A stretch of DNA of 9,112 bases from Alistipes sp. (GCA_017380275.1 JAFOEH010000357.1:1-9112), one strand, 5' to 3'. Positions 1 to 6,492 are shown, counted from the stretch's first letter. Made by a program: numbers and translations. The notes: generated by a model not told the origin, from the sequence alone.

Positions 1-885
1 GGTTTCCAGTTCCAGCCCTCGGAGGTGCTGAAGGTGACGATGGTGATGTATCTGGCGCGCGTTCTGGCCGACCGTCAGTCGTCGATCGCAACGATGCAGA
101 TCGTGCCGAGCCTGAAGTTCTGGACCTGGCGCAAGAACGCCAAGCAACGCCGCATCTGGCGCGAGGGCGGATTGCCGATATTCCTGCCCATCGTGCTGGC
201 CTGTATGGTCATTATGCCGGCGCACACCTCGTCGGCCATCCTGGTCTTCGGAATCTCGATTGCTATGCTCTTCATCGGCCGTGTCAACCGCTACGAGATC
301 GGGCGCGTGCTGCTGTGGGCGATGGTGGGCGCGGCATTGGTCGGCATACTCGGTCTTGGCCGCAGCCATACGGCCGGAGGACGTATCTCGACGTGGATTG
401 AGGTGTGGACCGAGGATCGCACCACCATCGACGTGCAGGAGCTGAGCGACACCGAGCGCTCGATGATAGCCATCCACAACGGAGGCTTTATGGGTCGTGG
501 TGCGGGCCAGAGTGCCGCCCGCGTGGAGATGACACACCCCGAGAGCGACTACGCCTACGCCTTCTTCATCGAGGAGTACGGCATCGTCATTGCGCTGCTG
601 CTGATGGCGCTCTACCTCTGGATATTCTACCGCGCCATAGAGATCTTCCACCACTGCCCCAAGAAGTTCCCCTCGATGATGTCGCTCGGCCTGGCGATGC
701 TCATCACGGGACAGGCGCTGCTGCACATTATGGTTACGGTCAATATCCTGCCCGAGACGGGACAGCCCCTGCCGATGATCTCGCGCGGAGGCTCGTCGCT
801 GCTCTTCACCTCGGTGGCGCTGGGATTGATCCTGAGCGTCAGCCGACAGAATATCGAAGGTTCGTATCATAAGGAGGAGGAATAA
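1..885 (+). CDS. ftsW: FtsW, septal peptidoglycan glycosyltransferase (SEDS family), 5' end cut off
   Basis: Polytopic inner-membrane SEDS protein that polymerises lipid II at the division septum together with its cognate class B PBP. The frame is open from base 1, so the gene starts upstream. 294 codons are visible, against about 400 in the family, so roughly a quarter of the N-terminus is missing. The visible part opens with the family's FQPSE motif (bases 10-24). It continues with several hydrophobic segments and a basic cytoplasmic loop (bases 115-165). Next is the large outer loop with the 'IAIHNGGFMGRGAGQS' block and an acidic 'ESDYAYAFFIEEYG' stretch. The C-terminal 'PMISRGGSSLL' (bases 772-804) corresponds to the SYGGSS motif of proteobacterial FtsW; Arg in place of Tyr is usual in Bacteroidetes as I recall. 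RodA is the alternative, but the GGSSLL ending favours FtsW. The next gene starts 11 nt downstream and is not murG. Confidence 0.93.
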   Translation, partial: GFQFQPSEVLKVTMVMYLARVLADRQSSIATMQIVPSLKFWTWRKNAKQRRIWREGGLPIFLPIVLACMVIMPAHTSSAILVFGISIAMLFIGRVNRYEIGRVLLWAMVGAALVGILGLGRSHTAGGRISTWIEVWTEDRTTIDVQELSDTERSMIAIHNGGFMGRGAGQSAARVEMTHPESDYAYAFFIEEYGIVIALLLMALYLWIFYRAIEIFHHCPKKFPSMMSLGLAMLITGQALLHIMVTVNILPETGQPLPMISRGGSSLLFTSVALGLILSVSRQNIEGSYHKEEE

Positions 886-896
886 AAATCAACGCT

Positions 897-1955
897 ATGA
901 AATACCTATCAATCATCCTTGCACTTGCACTTGCGGCCTGCTCGCAGCCTAAGCCCGCAGAGGAGCCGCTGACGCTGCTCATCGGCACCTACACCGATGC
1001 CACGAGCGAGGGCATCTACCGCACCACATTCGACACCTCGACGGGACTCTTCTCCGAGGTGGAGCTTGTCATCAAGGTCGATAACCCGTCGTACCTCGCC
1101 ATCGAGGGCGATATGCTCTACGCCGTGAGCGAGGGTGGCAGCGACGATAACTCGGCCCTCAACGCCTTCCGCTACGACTCGGGAAGTGATAGCTATACGC
1201 TCCTCTCGCGCCAGCCCACTCGCGGCGCCTCGCCCTGCTACGTCGCCCTGCACAAGGGCTACGTCTATACGGCCAACTATACGGGCGGCTCGCTGACACG
1301 ATTTGCCATTATGGCGGATGGCTCGCTCGGTGAGGCTGTGGAGCAGGAGTATGAGCCCAAGCAGGGCAGCCCTTCGCACATTCACGGCATCTTCCCCGCA
1401 CCCGATGGGGAGTCTATATTTGTGACGGATCTGGGGCGCAGCGAGATCTTCCGCATCGTCGCTCCCGACAGCGAGATCTTCAGAACGGAGCTTACGGCAG
1501 GTGCCGGCCCGCGCCATATGGCATTCTCGAAGGATGGTCTGACGGCTTACGCGCTCAATGAGTTGGCAGGTACGGTGTCGGTGTTTGATATTGAGACCGA
1601 GGGCCTTAGCCTCAAGCAGGAGATTGCCTCCGACAGCGTGGGCGGTGGCGGCTGTGCCGACATTCACCTCTCGCCCGATGGCCGTTTCCTCTATGCGAGC
1701 AACCGCCTCAAGGAGGATGGAATCTCGACCTTCCGTATCTCGGAGGATGGCACGCTAAAGAAGATTGGCTACACGCCTACGGGCATCCACCCGCGCAACT
1801 TCACGCTCACGCCCGATGGGGAGTTTGTGCTGGTTGCCGTGCGCGACAGCGACCGCGTGGAGGTCTATCGCAGGGATAGCCAGACGGGACTCCTGAGCCC
1901 GACTGACGAGAGTCTGCAGCTGAGCCACCCCGTATGTCTGAAATGGATTAAATAA
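897..1955 (+). CDS. Lactonase-family seven-bladed beta-propeller lipoprotein (6-phosphogluconolactonase-like)
   Basis: A 352-aa member of the lactonase family (YbhE/Pgl-type propeller, PF10282 by recognition). The N-terminus is a lipoprotein signal peptide: hydrophobic residues 3-14, then L-A-A-C with Cys15 as the lipidated residue. Family motifs follow in order: 'LLIGTYT' near residue 27, 'NPSYLAI', 'GASPCYVAL..YVYTANYTGGSLTRF', 'SPSHIHGIFPAPDG', 'GAGPRHMAFSKDG', 'ADIHLSPDGRFLYASNR' and 'GIHPRNFTLTPDGEFVLVA'. Repeated 'PDG' turns mark the blades. Cytosolic relatives hydrolyse 6-phosphogluconolactone. A lipid-anchored copy would meet envelope or external sugar lactones, so the pentose-phosphate assignment is uncertain. 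It lies 11 nt after ftsW and 7 nt before the S4 gene, so it is probably co-transcribed with both. The ATG at 897 is chosen because it directly yields the signal peptide. Confidence 0.88.
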   Translation: MKYLSIILALALAACSQPKPAEEPLTLLIGTYTDATSEGIYRTTFDTSTGLFSEVELVIKVDNPSYLAIEGDMLYAVSEGGSDDNSALNAFRYDSGSDSYTLLSRQPTRGASPCYVALHKGYVYTANYTGGSLTRFAIMADGSLGEAVEQEYEPKQGSPSHIHGIFPAPDGESIFVTDLGRSEIFRIVAPDSEIFRTELTAGAGPRHMAFSKDGLTAYALNELAGTVSVFDIETEGLSLKQEIASDSVGGGGCADIHLSPDGRFLYASNRLKEDGISTFRISEDGTLKKIGYTPTGIHPRNFTLTPDGEFVLVAVRDSDRVEVYRRDSQTGLLSPTDESLQLSHPVCLKWIK

Positions 1956-1962
1956 GAGTGTT

Positions 1963-2361
1963 ATGGATCAAGTAAGATTGGATAAATATCTATGGGCTGT
2001 GCGAGTGTTCAAGACGCGCTCCGATGCAGCCGACGCCATCCGCAACAACCGCGTGCTGGTGAACGATGCCTACGCCAAACCCTCGCGCGAGGTGAAGCAG
2101 GGCGATGTGATCTCGGTCAAGAAGATGCCCGTGACGTACCGTTATAAGGTGCTGGAGCTGGTTTCGAGCCGTCAGGGCGCGAAGAACGTACCCACCTACT
2201 GCCTCAACATCACCCCGCAGGAGGAGCTGGATAAACTCTCCACACCGCGCGAGACGATCTTCGTCTTCCGCGAGCGCGGCACGGGCCGTCCCACCAAGAA
2301 GGAGCGCCGCGAAATCGACGCCCTGATGGACGGAATGTACTTCGACGAAGAGGAGGATTAA
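1963..2361 (+). CDS. hslR: S4-domain RNA-binding protein, Hsp15 (HslR) type
   Basis: A 132-aa basic protein. Residues 3-60 form an S4 RNA-binding domain: 'VRLDKYLWAVRVFKTRSDAADAI' as the helical start, then 'VLVNDAYAKPSREVKQGDVI' as the beta turn. The C-terminal tail carries 'RGTGRPTKKERREID' (residues 105-119), characteristic of the Hsp15 group. Hsp15 binds free 50S subunits that still carry a nascent chain with peptidyl-tRNA and helps recycle them. Length matches the family (about 130 aa). Last gene of the ftsW-side cluster, ending six bases before a strong hairpin. The acidic C-terminal residues DEEED are a small local feature. The family call is firm; functional equivalence to the E. coli protein is by homology only. 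Confidence 0.88.
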   Translation: MDQVRLDKYLWAVRVFKTRSDAADAIRNNRVLVNDAYAKPSREVKQGDVISVKKMPVTYRYKVLELVSSRQGAKNVPTYCLNITPQEELDKLSTPRETIFVFRERGTGRPTKKERREIDALMDGMYFDEEED

Positions 2362-2366
2362 AAGAT

Positions 2367-2401
2367 AGAGGCTATTGATACACTCAATAGCCTCTGTTTT
2401 T
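2367..2401. terminator. Bidirectional intrinsic terminator between hslR and mrp
   Basis: A perfect 12-bp inverted repeat (arms 2367-2378 and 2384-2395) has a 5-nt loop (2379-2383). On the plus strand it is followed by G and five T, which ends the ftsW-lactonase-hslR cluster. On the minus strand the stem starts 8 nt after the mrp stop codon and is followed by a weaker T-rich tail (atctttt). Its place between convergent genes fits shared use. Confidence 0.9.
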
Positions 2402-2402
2402 G

Positions 2403-3446
2403 TTACAACTGCGCGATCATCTTTTCGGCGGCGGAGCGGTAGTAGCGCTCGACTTCGGGGTCGGTCTCGACAGTCGGAGTGCCACACTCGCCACCCTCCA
2501 TAATGGCCTGAATGAGCGGAATCTCGCCCAGGAACGGCACGCCAGCCTTCTCGGCGTACTCCTTTGCGCCGCCCTGACCAAAGATGTAGTAGCGGTTATT
2601 GGGCAGCTCCTTGGGTGTGAACCACGCCATATTCTCAACAACTCCCAAGACGGGAACGGCAACCTGCTCGTGGCGGAACATCTCGACGCCACGCACAACG
2701 TCCGCAACGGCCACCTGCTGGGGCGTAGAGACGATCACGGCACCATCCATCTTGATCTCCGAGATCATCGTCAGGTGGATATCGCCCGTGCCCGGGGGCA
2801 TATCAATGAGAAGGAAGTCCAGGCCGCCCCACTTGGTCTGGTGCAGCAGCTGCTTCAGGGCGTTCGTCGCCATAGCACCGCGCCACATCAGCGCATCGTC
2901 GGGGTTGATGAAGAAGCCAATCGACATCAGCTCGATATCCATCGAGCGCGCCGGCACGATGTAATCCATACCATTCTCCTGCACCGCATCGGGCAGATAA
3001 TCCTCCACGCCGAACATCTTGTGCTGCGAGGGGCCGTAGATATCGGCATCGAGAACGCCAACGCGGTAGCCCATATTTCGCAACGTGAGGGCCAGATTGG
3101 CCGTGACGGTCGATTTGCCGACACCACCCTTGCCCGAAGCTACGGCGATAATCTTGCCGACGGTCGTGGTTGTGCTCTCGCGCTTGGGCTGCGGAGCGCG
3201 GGGTGTGCCCTCCTTCATCACTACGGTGATGTTGTCGCTGGCCGAGGGGTAGGCATCCTTAAGAGTCTTCTCCACAAGGTTGCGGATGCGCACGGCAAAG
3301 GGGTCGCGCGCCTTGGGGAAGCACAATACGACGGTTATCTTATCCTCGCGGGCTGTTACCTGTTCTACTACGCCACTTGCGACGATGTCCTGCTGCGTCT
3401 CGGGATGAGAGATCGCAGAGAGGAGTTTTCGTATCTGTTGTTCCAT
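2403..3446 (-). CDS. mrp: Mrp/ApbC-type P-loop ATPase, iron-sulfur cluster carrier
   Basis: A 347-aa cytosolic protein of the Mrp/NBP35 family, which binds and passes on Fe-S clusters in an ATP-dependent way. Residues 1 to about 80 form a MIP18/DUF59-type domain, followed by a short linker rich in Pro, Lys and Thr. The MinD/ParA-like ATPase follows. The deviant Walker A is GKGGVGKS (105-112), switch I is 'LDADIYGPS' (132-140), and Walker B/switch II is 'IDMPPGTGD' (214-222). Most Mrp/Nbp35 proteins then have a CxxC for the bridging cluster. Here that place reads 'ENMAWFTPKELPNNRYYIFG' (271-290) with no cysteine, a variant I associate with Bacteroidetes. Monocistronic: it has its own promoter-like box upstream and is convergent with hslR. 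The ATG at 3446 gives the full MIP18 domain. The long open frame on the opposite strand is a shadow. Confidence 0.93.
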   Translation of the reverse strand: MEQQIRKLLSAISHPETQQDIVASGVVEQVTAREDKITVVLCFPKARDPFAVRIRNLVEKTLKDAYPSASDNITVVMKEGTPRAPQPKRESTTTTVGKIIAVASGKGGVGKSTVTANLALTLRNMGYRVGVLDADIYGPSQHKMFGVEDYLPDAVQENGMDYIVPARSMDIELMSIGFFINPDDALMWRGAMATNALKQLLHQTKWGGLDFLLIDMPPGTGDIHLTMISEIKMDGAVIVSTPQQVAVADVVRGVEMFRHEQVAVPVLGVVENMAWFTPKELPNNRYYIFGQGGAKEYAEKAGVPFLGEIPLIQAIMEGGECGTPTVETDPEVERYYRSAAEKMIAQL

Positions 3447-3469
3447 AGTTTTTGTGTTTTTTGAGTAAG

Positions 3470-3477
3470 CAAAGATA
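3470..3477 (-). promoter_or_regulatory. mrp promoter, -7 box TATCTTTG
   Basis: Read on the minus strand this is TATCTTTG, a full match to the Bacteroidetes TAnnTTTG -7 element, 23 nt before the mrp ATG. The sequence between it and the start codon is A-rich, as is usual for Bacteroidetes leaders, with no clear Shine-Dalgarno. No TTTG lies at the ideal -33 spacing. A TTTTG lies only 12 nt upstream, so the -33 part is weak. The upstream terminator hairpin abuts this region. Confidence 0.55.
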
Positions 3478-3480
3478 GCA

Positions 3481-3530
3481 AAAATATAGCAAAAGTATAG
3501 GCTACCAACTGAAAAGTTAGTAGCCTATAT
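3481..3530 (-). terminator. Hairpin ending the folE-EEP cluster
   Basis: A 10-bp perfect stem (3496-3505 with 3520-3529) continues across one mismatch into 4 further bp (3507-3510 with 3515-3518). The tetraloop at 3511-3514 is GAAA on the plus strand and TTTC on the minus strand. On the minus strand the stem is followed by a T-rich but not pure-T tail (acttttgctatattttt, over 3481-3495 and beyond). The plus-strand side has no T tract, so it should terminate transcripts arriving from the EEP gene at 3674-4504. It lies about 145 nt past that stop codon, which leaves the repeat at 3589-3666 in the 3' untranslated region. Confidence 0.65.
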
Positions 3531-3580
3531 GTGGTGTGATTGCTAAAATATACTATACTCCTTCCCTCGCCGCAACCATC

Positions 3581-3666
3581 GGAGCGGAGCGACCAAAGCC
3601 CCTGCCTGAGGCGGGGGTTGGGGGTGGGTCAGAGTTGCAACTGCGGCCTGTGGCCGCAATCTGAGG
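3581..3666. repeat. Composite GC-rich palindromic intergenic repeat, short copy (A+B)
   Basis: Module A (3589-3625) is identical over 37 nt to 6735-6771. It contains a near-palindrome (CCCCTGCC / GGCGGGG around TGA) and ends in runs of five G. Module B follows at once (3626-3666): GGGTCAGA, then CAACTGCGGCC, then GCAATC. It matches 6852-6892 with several differences. B carries a perfect 6-bp hairpin, GCGGCC-TGT-GGCCGC (3643-3657). The unit begins near 3581 (ggagc). No coding potential is evident. It lies between an EEP gene's stop and its terminator. The 227-nt gap 3447-3673 otherwise holds only the mrp promoter and that terminator. Confidence 0.85.
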
Positions 3667-3673
3667 CGTAGAT

Positions 3674-4504
3674 TTAGAAAGTAGCGGTCATAACCACGGG
3701 ATAATGATCCGAAATAAAGGGCGCACCATAATCCTTGTCGCGCAACACCTTGAACGTGTGAGCCTCGGCACCACGGAAGAAGATGTGGTCGATAACCGAG
3801 TCGGCCTTACCCCAGCCGTTGAACGTACCACGACGGTCGGTCTCGGGAGCTACCTCGCGGGCGTCGAGCATCTCGGCATTCAGGGGCTCGAAGATGGGAT
3901 CCGAAGTAACGGCGTTGAAGTCGGCCGTGAGGAATGCGGGCATACCCACGGGAACGATCTCGGCAAAACGCTTGCAGATCAGTGCCAAGCCCTCGCGCTG
4001 TGCCACCTTGCCGACGTGGTCGAGGTGGGTGTTGATGTAGGCGAACTCCTTGCCCGTATCCTTCATACGCAGCTTGGTCCAGGTGCAAGAGCGCTTGCAC
4101 GCAGCGTCCCAACCCATCGAGGGCTCCTCGGGGGTCTCCGAGAGCCAGAAGGTGCCGCCATCCAGAAGCTCAACCTCGTCCTTGAGGTAGAAGATAGTCA
4201 TATGCTCACCCGACGATACGCCATCCTCGCGGCCTACGCCGATGTGGCCATACTGGGGCAGGTTCTCAACCAAATACTGCATCTGCTCGGGCTTAGCCTC
4301 CTGCAGACCAAAGATTGTGGGCTTCTCCTCGTTGATCATAGCAACGGATGCGTGCTTGCGCAAGTCCCACTTGTTCTCGCCATCGCTCTCCACATTAACG
4401 CGCACGTTGTACGAGATGACCTTGATGTCGTTCTTCTTCTCGGCGCACGAGCTGAGCGTGAGAGCTGCGGCAGCCGTCAGGGCAAATAATAAAAGCTGTT
4501 TCAT
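3674..4504 (-). CDS. EEP-family (endonuclease/exonuclease/phosphatase) lipoprotein, copy 1
   Basis: A 276-aa exported metal-dependent hydrolase of the EEP (DNase I-like) superfamily. A signal peptide runs to L-S-S-C, with Cys20 predicted lipidated. Catalytic motifs are complete: 'ISYNVR' with Asn33, 'LQEA' with Glu69 (metal), 'NTHLDH' with Asn158/His160, 'ADFN' with Asp195/Asn197, 'IDHIF' with Asp239/His240, and 'SDHYPV' with Asp266/His267. Family substrates are phosphodiesters or phosphomonoesters (nucleic acids, phospholipids, inositol phosphates); the sequence does not tell which. About half its residues match the EEP gene at 5001-5843, including 'GTFWLSETP', 'MGWDAAC' and 'TFNGWG'. The start lies 11 nt after the stop of the AT-rich lipoprotein gene, so it is probably co-transcribed and is the last gene of that run. 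Some relatives are annotated 'endonuclease'; activity on sugars or lipids cannot be excluded. Confidence 0.9.
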   Translation of the reverse strand: MKQLLLFALTAAAALTLSSCAEKKNDIKVISYNVRVNVESDGENKWDLRKHASVAMINEEKPTIFGLQEAKPEQMQYLVENLPQYGHIGVGREDGVSSGEHMTIFYLKDEVELLDGGTFWLSETPEEPSMGWDAACKRSCTWTKLRMKDTGKEFAYINTHLDHVGKVAQREGLALICKRFAEIVPVGMPAFLTADFNAVTSDPIFEPLNAEMLDAREVAPETDRRGTFNGWGKADSVIDHIFFRGAEAHTFKVLRDKDYGAPFISDHYPVVMTATF

Positions 4505-4515
4505 TGTCGTATATT

Positions 4516-4965
4516 TTATTGGTTTTCTTCATATAAATAAATTGTAAAGGTTCCTTCAACCTCTTGCTGTAACCCATTATGAGTTATTGTTGATTTATAT
4601 CTACCTGTTCTTGGTGTTTCATAAATCATGTTAGTATATATAGTCCAGCTCCTTCCAGATGTTGCTTGATAGTTTGTACTATATAATACTGCTGTTTTAC
4701 TATCTATGAGTTCATATGTATATGATCCTCGAGAAACTTTATCAGAAACTTCAACAGGATTATCGCCATGCCACCATTGATTAGACGTAAACCCTTTTAC
4801 ATAAAACCAAGGGCCGACCCAACTTGCATATCCGTTGCTTGTTTTTTCACTATCAAAATATATTTTATCACCATCTCTAAAACTTTCAGGGATTGTTGGA
4901 GAAGAGTCATCTTTTGAACAAGCAAAAAAGAATAAAACACTAATTAAAACAATGATTCTTTTCAT
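4516..4965 (-). CDS. Small AT-rich lipoprotein of unknown function, probably surface-exposed
   Basis: 149 aa; I do not recognise the family. The N-terminus is a short signal peptide ending at Cys16 (FFAC, an imperfect lipobox with Phe at -3). 'SKDDSS' follows, close to the Lys-(Asp/Glu)2 lipoprotein export signal described in Bacteroidetes, so outer-surface display is likely. The mature part is rich in Tyr, Trp, Ser and Thr: 'GYASWVGPWFYVKGFTSNQWW' around residues 45-65, then alternating strand-like stretches ('SYTYELIDSKTAVLYS', 'TGRYKSTITHNG', 'EGTFTIYLYEEN'). This suggests a small all-beta domain, like many lipocalin-like or DUF lipoproteins of this phylum. Codons and flanks are strongly AT-rich, unlike the genes on both sides. 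It sits between two paralogous EEP genes. The start at 4965 is the one giving the signal peptide. Confidence 0.8.
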   Translation of the reverse strand: MKRIIVLISVLFFFACSKDDSSPTIPESFRDGDKIYFDSEKTSNGYASWVGPWFYVKGFTSNQWWHGDNPVEVSDKVSRGSYTYELIDSKTAVLYSTNYQATSGRSWTIYTNMIYETPRTGRYKSTITHNGLQQEVEGTFTIYLYEENQ

Positions 4966-5000
4966 AATATCAATATTTTAGTTTTTATGATTATTGGTCT

Positions 5001-5843
5001 CTAAAATCTAATCTCCGCCGCCACGGGATAGTGATCCGAGATGTAGGGCGCGCCGTAGTTCTTGTCGCACAGCACCTCGAAACGATCCACCTTGACGCCT
5101 CGCACGAAGATGTGGTCGATGACGCTGTTGCCTCGGCCCCAGCCGTTGAACGTGGGGCGGGGATCGCTCACAGTGGCCACCTCGCGGGCATCCTGCATCG
5201 CGGCCTTGAGCGGGGCGTAGATCGGCTGGTCGGTGGTAGAGTTAAAATCTCCCGTCATAACTACGGGTATATCATCGCCCACCAACTCACTCATTCGCTG
5301 CATCAGCAGCCCAATGCTATTCTCGCGTGCCAACTGACCGACGTGGTCGAGGTGGGTGTTCATCAGCACGAACTCCTTGCCCGATGCCCTGTCGCGCAGA
5401 CGAGCCCAGGTGCAGGTGCGGTAGCAGGCCGCATCCCAGCCCATCGTGGGGCTATCGGGCGTCTCGGAGAGCCAGAACGTGCCCCAATCCAGCATCTCGA
5501 CAGCCTCCTTGCGATAGAAGATGGCCATATGCTCGCCGGCCGAGGCTCCATCATCGCGGCCAACGCCTACGGCCTCATATTCGGGCAGGTTCTCGCTGAG
5601 GAACTCCAGCTGCTCGGCCAGCACCTCCTGCGTGCCGATCACGGCGGGGCGCTCCTCGCGCACCATATTGATCGAGGCGTGGCGGCGGTAGCTCCAATGA
5701 TTCTCGCCATCGGTTGCCGGCTCGCCCGTGTAGCGCACGTTGTACGAGATGACCTTCAGCGCAGCCTCCGAGGCGGTGGTTTTTTCGCTGCGACACGAGC
5801 AGCAGAGCAGCATCGTGAGCAGAATCAAGAGCGGGCGTATCAT
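5001..5843 (-). CDS. EEP-family (endonuclease/exonuclease/phosphatase) lipoprotein, copy 2
   Basis: A 280-aa paralogue of the gene at 3674-4504. The signal peptide ends in C-C-S-C; Cys17 is the likeliest lipid anchor, with Ser at -1 and an unusual Cys-Cys before it, so lipidation is less certain than in copy 1. All EEP motifs are present: Asn35 in 'ISYNVR', Glu73 in 'TQEV', Asn162/His164 in 'NTHLDH', Asp199/Asn201 in 'GDFN', Asp243/His244 in 'IDHIF' and Asp270/His271 in 'SDHYPV'. 'DAACYRTCTW' (137-146) keeps the same Cys-x3-Cys spacing as copy 1, a possible disulfide for an exported protein. The start is 3 nt downstream of the folE stop, so translation is probably coupled to folE. Substrate unknown. 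The alternative of a cytosolic role in pterin phosphate removal is unlikely because the protein is exported. Confidence 0.9.
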   Translation of the reverse strand: MIRPLLILLTMLLCCSCRSEKTTASEAALKVISYNVRYTGEPATDGENHWSYRRHASINMVREERPAVIGTQEVLAEQLEFLSENLPEYEAVGVGRDDGASAGEHMAIFYRKEAVEMLDWGTFWLSETPDSPTMGWDAACYRTCTWARLRDRASGKEFVLMNTHLDHVGQLARENSIGLLMQRMSELVGDDIPVVMTGDFNSTTDQPIYAPLKAAMQDAREVATVSDPRPTFNGWGRGNSVIDHIFVRGVKVDRFEVLCDKNYGAPYISDHYPVAAEIRF

Positions 5844-5846
5844 CGT

Positions 5847-6452
5847 TTAGCGGTATTTGTTACTAATCAGCGTGAGGAACTCCTCGCGGGTGCGGGTGTC
5901 CTTGAGGAAGACGCCCGTGAAGGCCGAGGTGGTGGTCGATGAGCCGAGCTTCTCGACGCCACGCATCTGCATACACATATGGCTCGCCTCGATCACAACG
6001 GCTACGCCGATGGGGTTCAACGCCTCCTGAATACAGTCGCGGATCTGCACCGTCAGTCGCTCCTGCACCTGCAAGCGGCGGGCAAAGCACTCGACAACGC
6101 GGGCAATCTTCGACAGGCCCGTAATCTTGCCATTGGGGATGTAGGCGACGTGGGCCTTACCCACGAAGGGCATCATATGGTGCTCGCACATCGAGAAGAG
6201 CTCGATATCCTTCACCAGCACCATCTGCTGATACTCCTCGGTAAAGGTTGCCGAGTTGATAATCTCGATGGGGTCCTGCGAGTAACCCTTCGTCACGAAC
6301 GACATAGCTTTGGCTACGCGTTCGGGAGTCTTCAGTAGTCCCTCGCGCTCGGGATCCTCGCCCAGCAACGAGAGAATCTCACGATAGTGGTATGCAAGTT
6401 TTTCGATGCGGTCGGCGTCGTAACGCTCCTCGCGGATGTAATTCTGTTCCAT
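5847..6452 (-). CDS. folE: GTP cyclohydrolase I (type IA)
   Basis: A 201-aa cytosolic enzyme converting GTP to 7,8-dihydroneopterin triphosphate, the first committed step toward tetrahydrofolate (and, in many bacteria, queuosine). It acts as a decamer of about 200-220-aa subunits, and the length here is normal. The zinc ligands are Cys89 and His92 in '[11 protein letters not shown]' and Cys160 in 'EASHMCM'. '[31 protein letters not shown]' (104-134) and '[11 protein letters not shown]' (172-182) are canonical. The ATG at 6452 gives the standard N-terminus; the next Met is at residue 50 and would remove conserved '[12 protein letters not shown]'. A promoter-like -7 box ends 8 nt before the ATG, implying a very short or absent leader. 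First gene of a minus-strand run continuing into the EEP lipoprotein 3 nt downstream. Confidence 0.97.
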   Translation of the reverse strand: MEQNYIREERYDADRIEKLAYHYREILSLLGEDPEREGLLKTPERVAKAMSFVTKGYSQDPIEIINSATFTEEYQQMVLVKDIELFSMCEHHMMPFVGKAHVAYIPNGKITGLSKIARVVECFARRLQVQERLTVQIRDCIQEALNPIGVAVVIEASHMCMQMRGVEKLGSSTTTSAFTGVFLKDTRTREEFLTLISNKYR

Positions 6453-6460
6453 AGTAAGGG

Positions 6461-6492
6461 CAAAGTTACTAACACTTATCTATTTTACAAAA
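6461..6492 (-). promoter_or_regulatory. folE promoter: TTTG / N19 / TAACTTTG
   Basis: On the minus strand, TTTTG (6488-6492) is followed after 19 nt by TAACTTTG (6461-6468). This is a full match to the Bacteroidetes primary sigma consensus (TTTG at -33, TAnnTTTG at -7). The -7 box ends only 8 nt before the folE ATG, so the transcript probably starts within a few bases of the start codon. Confidence 0.75.

Noticed and set aside
2400..3464. A 354-codon open frame on the plus strand spanning mrp
   Set aside because: It is the antisense shadow of mrp, whose protein has every family motif. Long antisense frames recur here (also over both EEP genes and the lactonase) because codons such as TTA, CTA and TCA, which would give antisense stops, are rare in this GC-rich coding DNA.
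3605..3628. Possible G-quadruplex in the G-rich end of repeat module A
   Set aside because: Two five-G runs plus one three-G run in this copy, only two five-G runs in the other; four clean runs are lacking, so not listed as a feature.
5031..5942. A 303-codon open frame on the plus strand over the EEP gene and folE end
   Set aside because: Antisense to two clearly recognisable genes and crosses their boundary; no recognisable domain in its translation.
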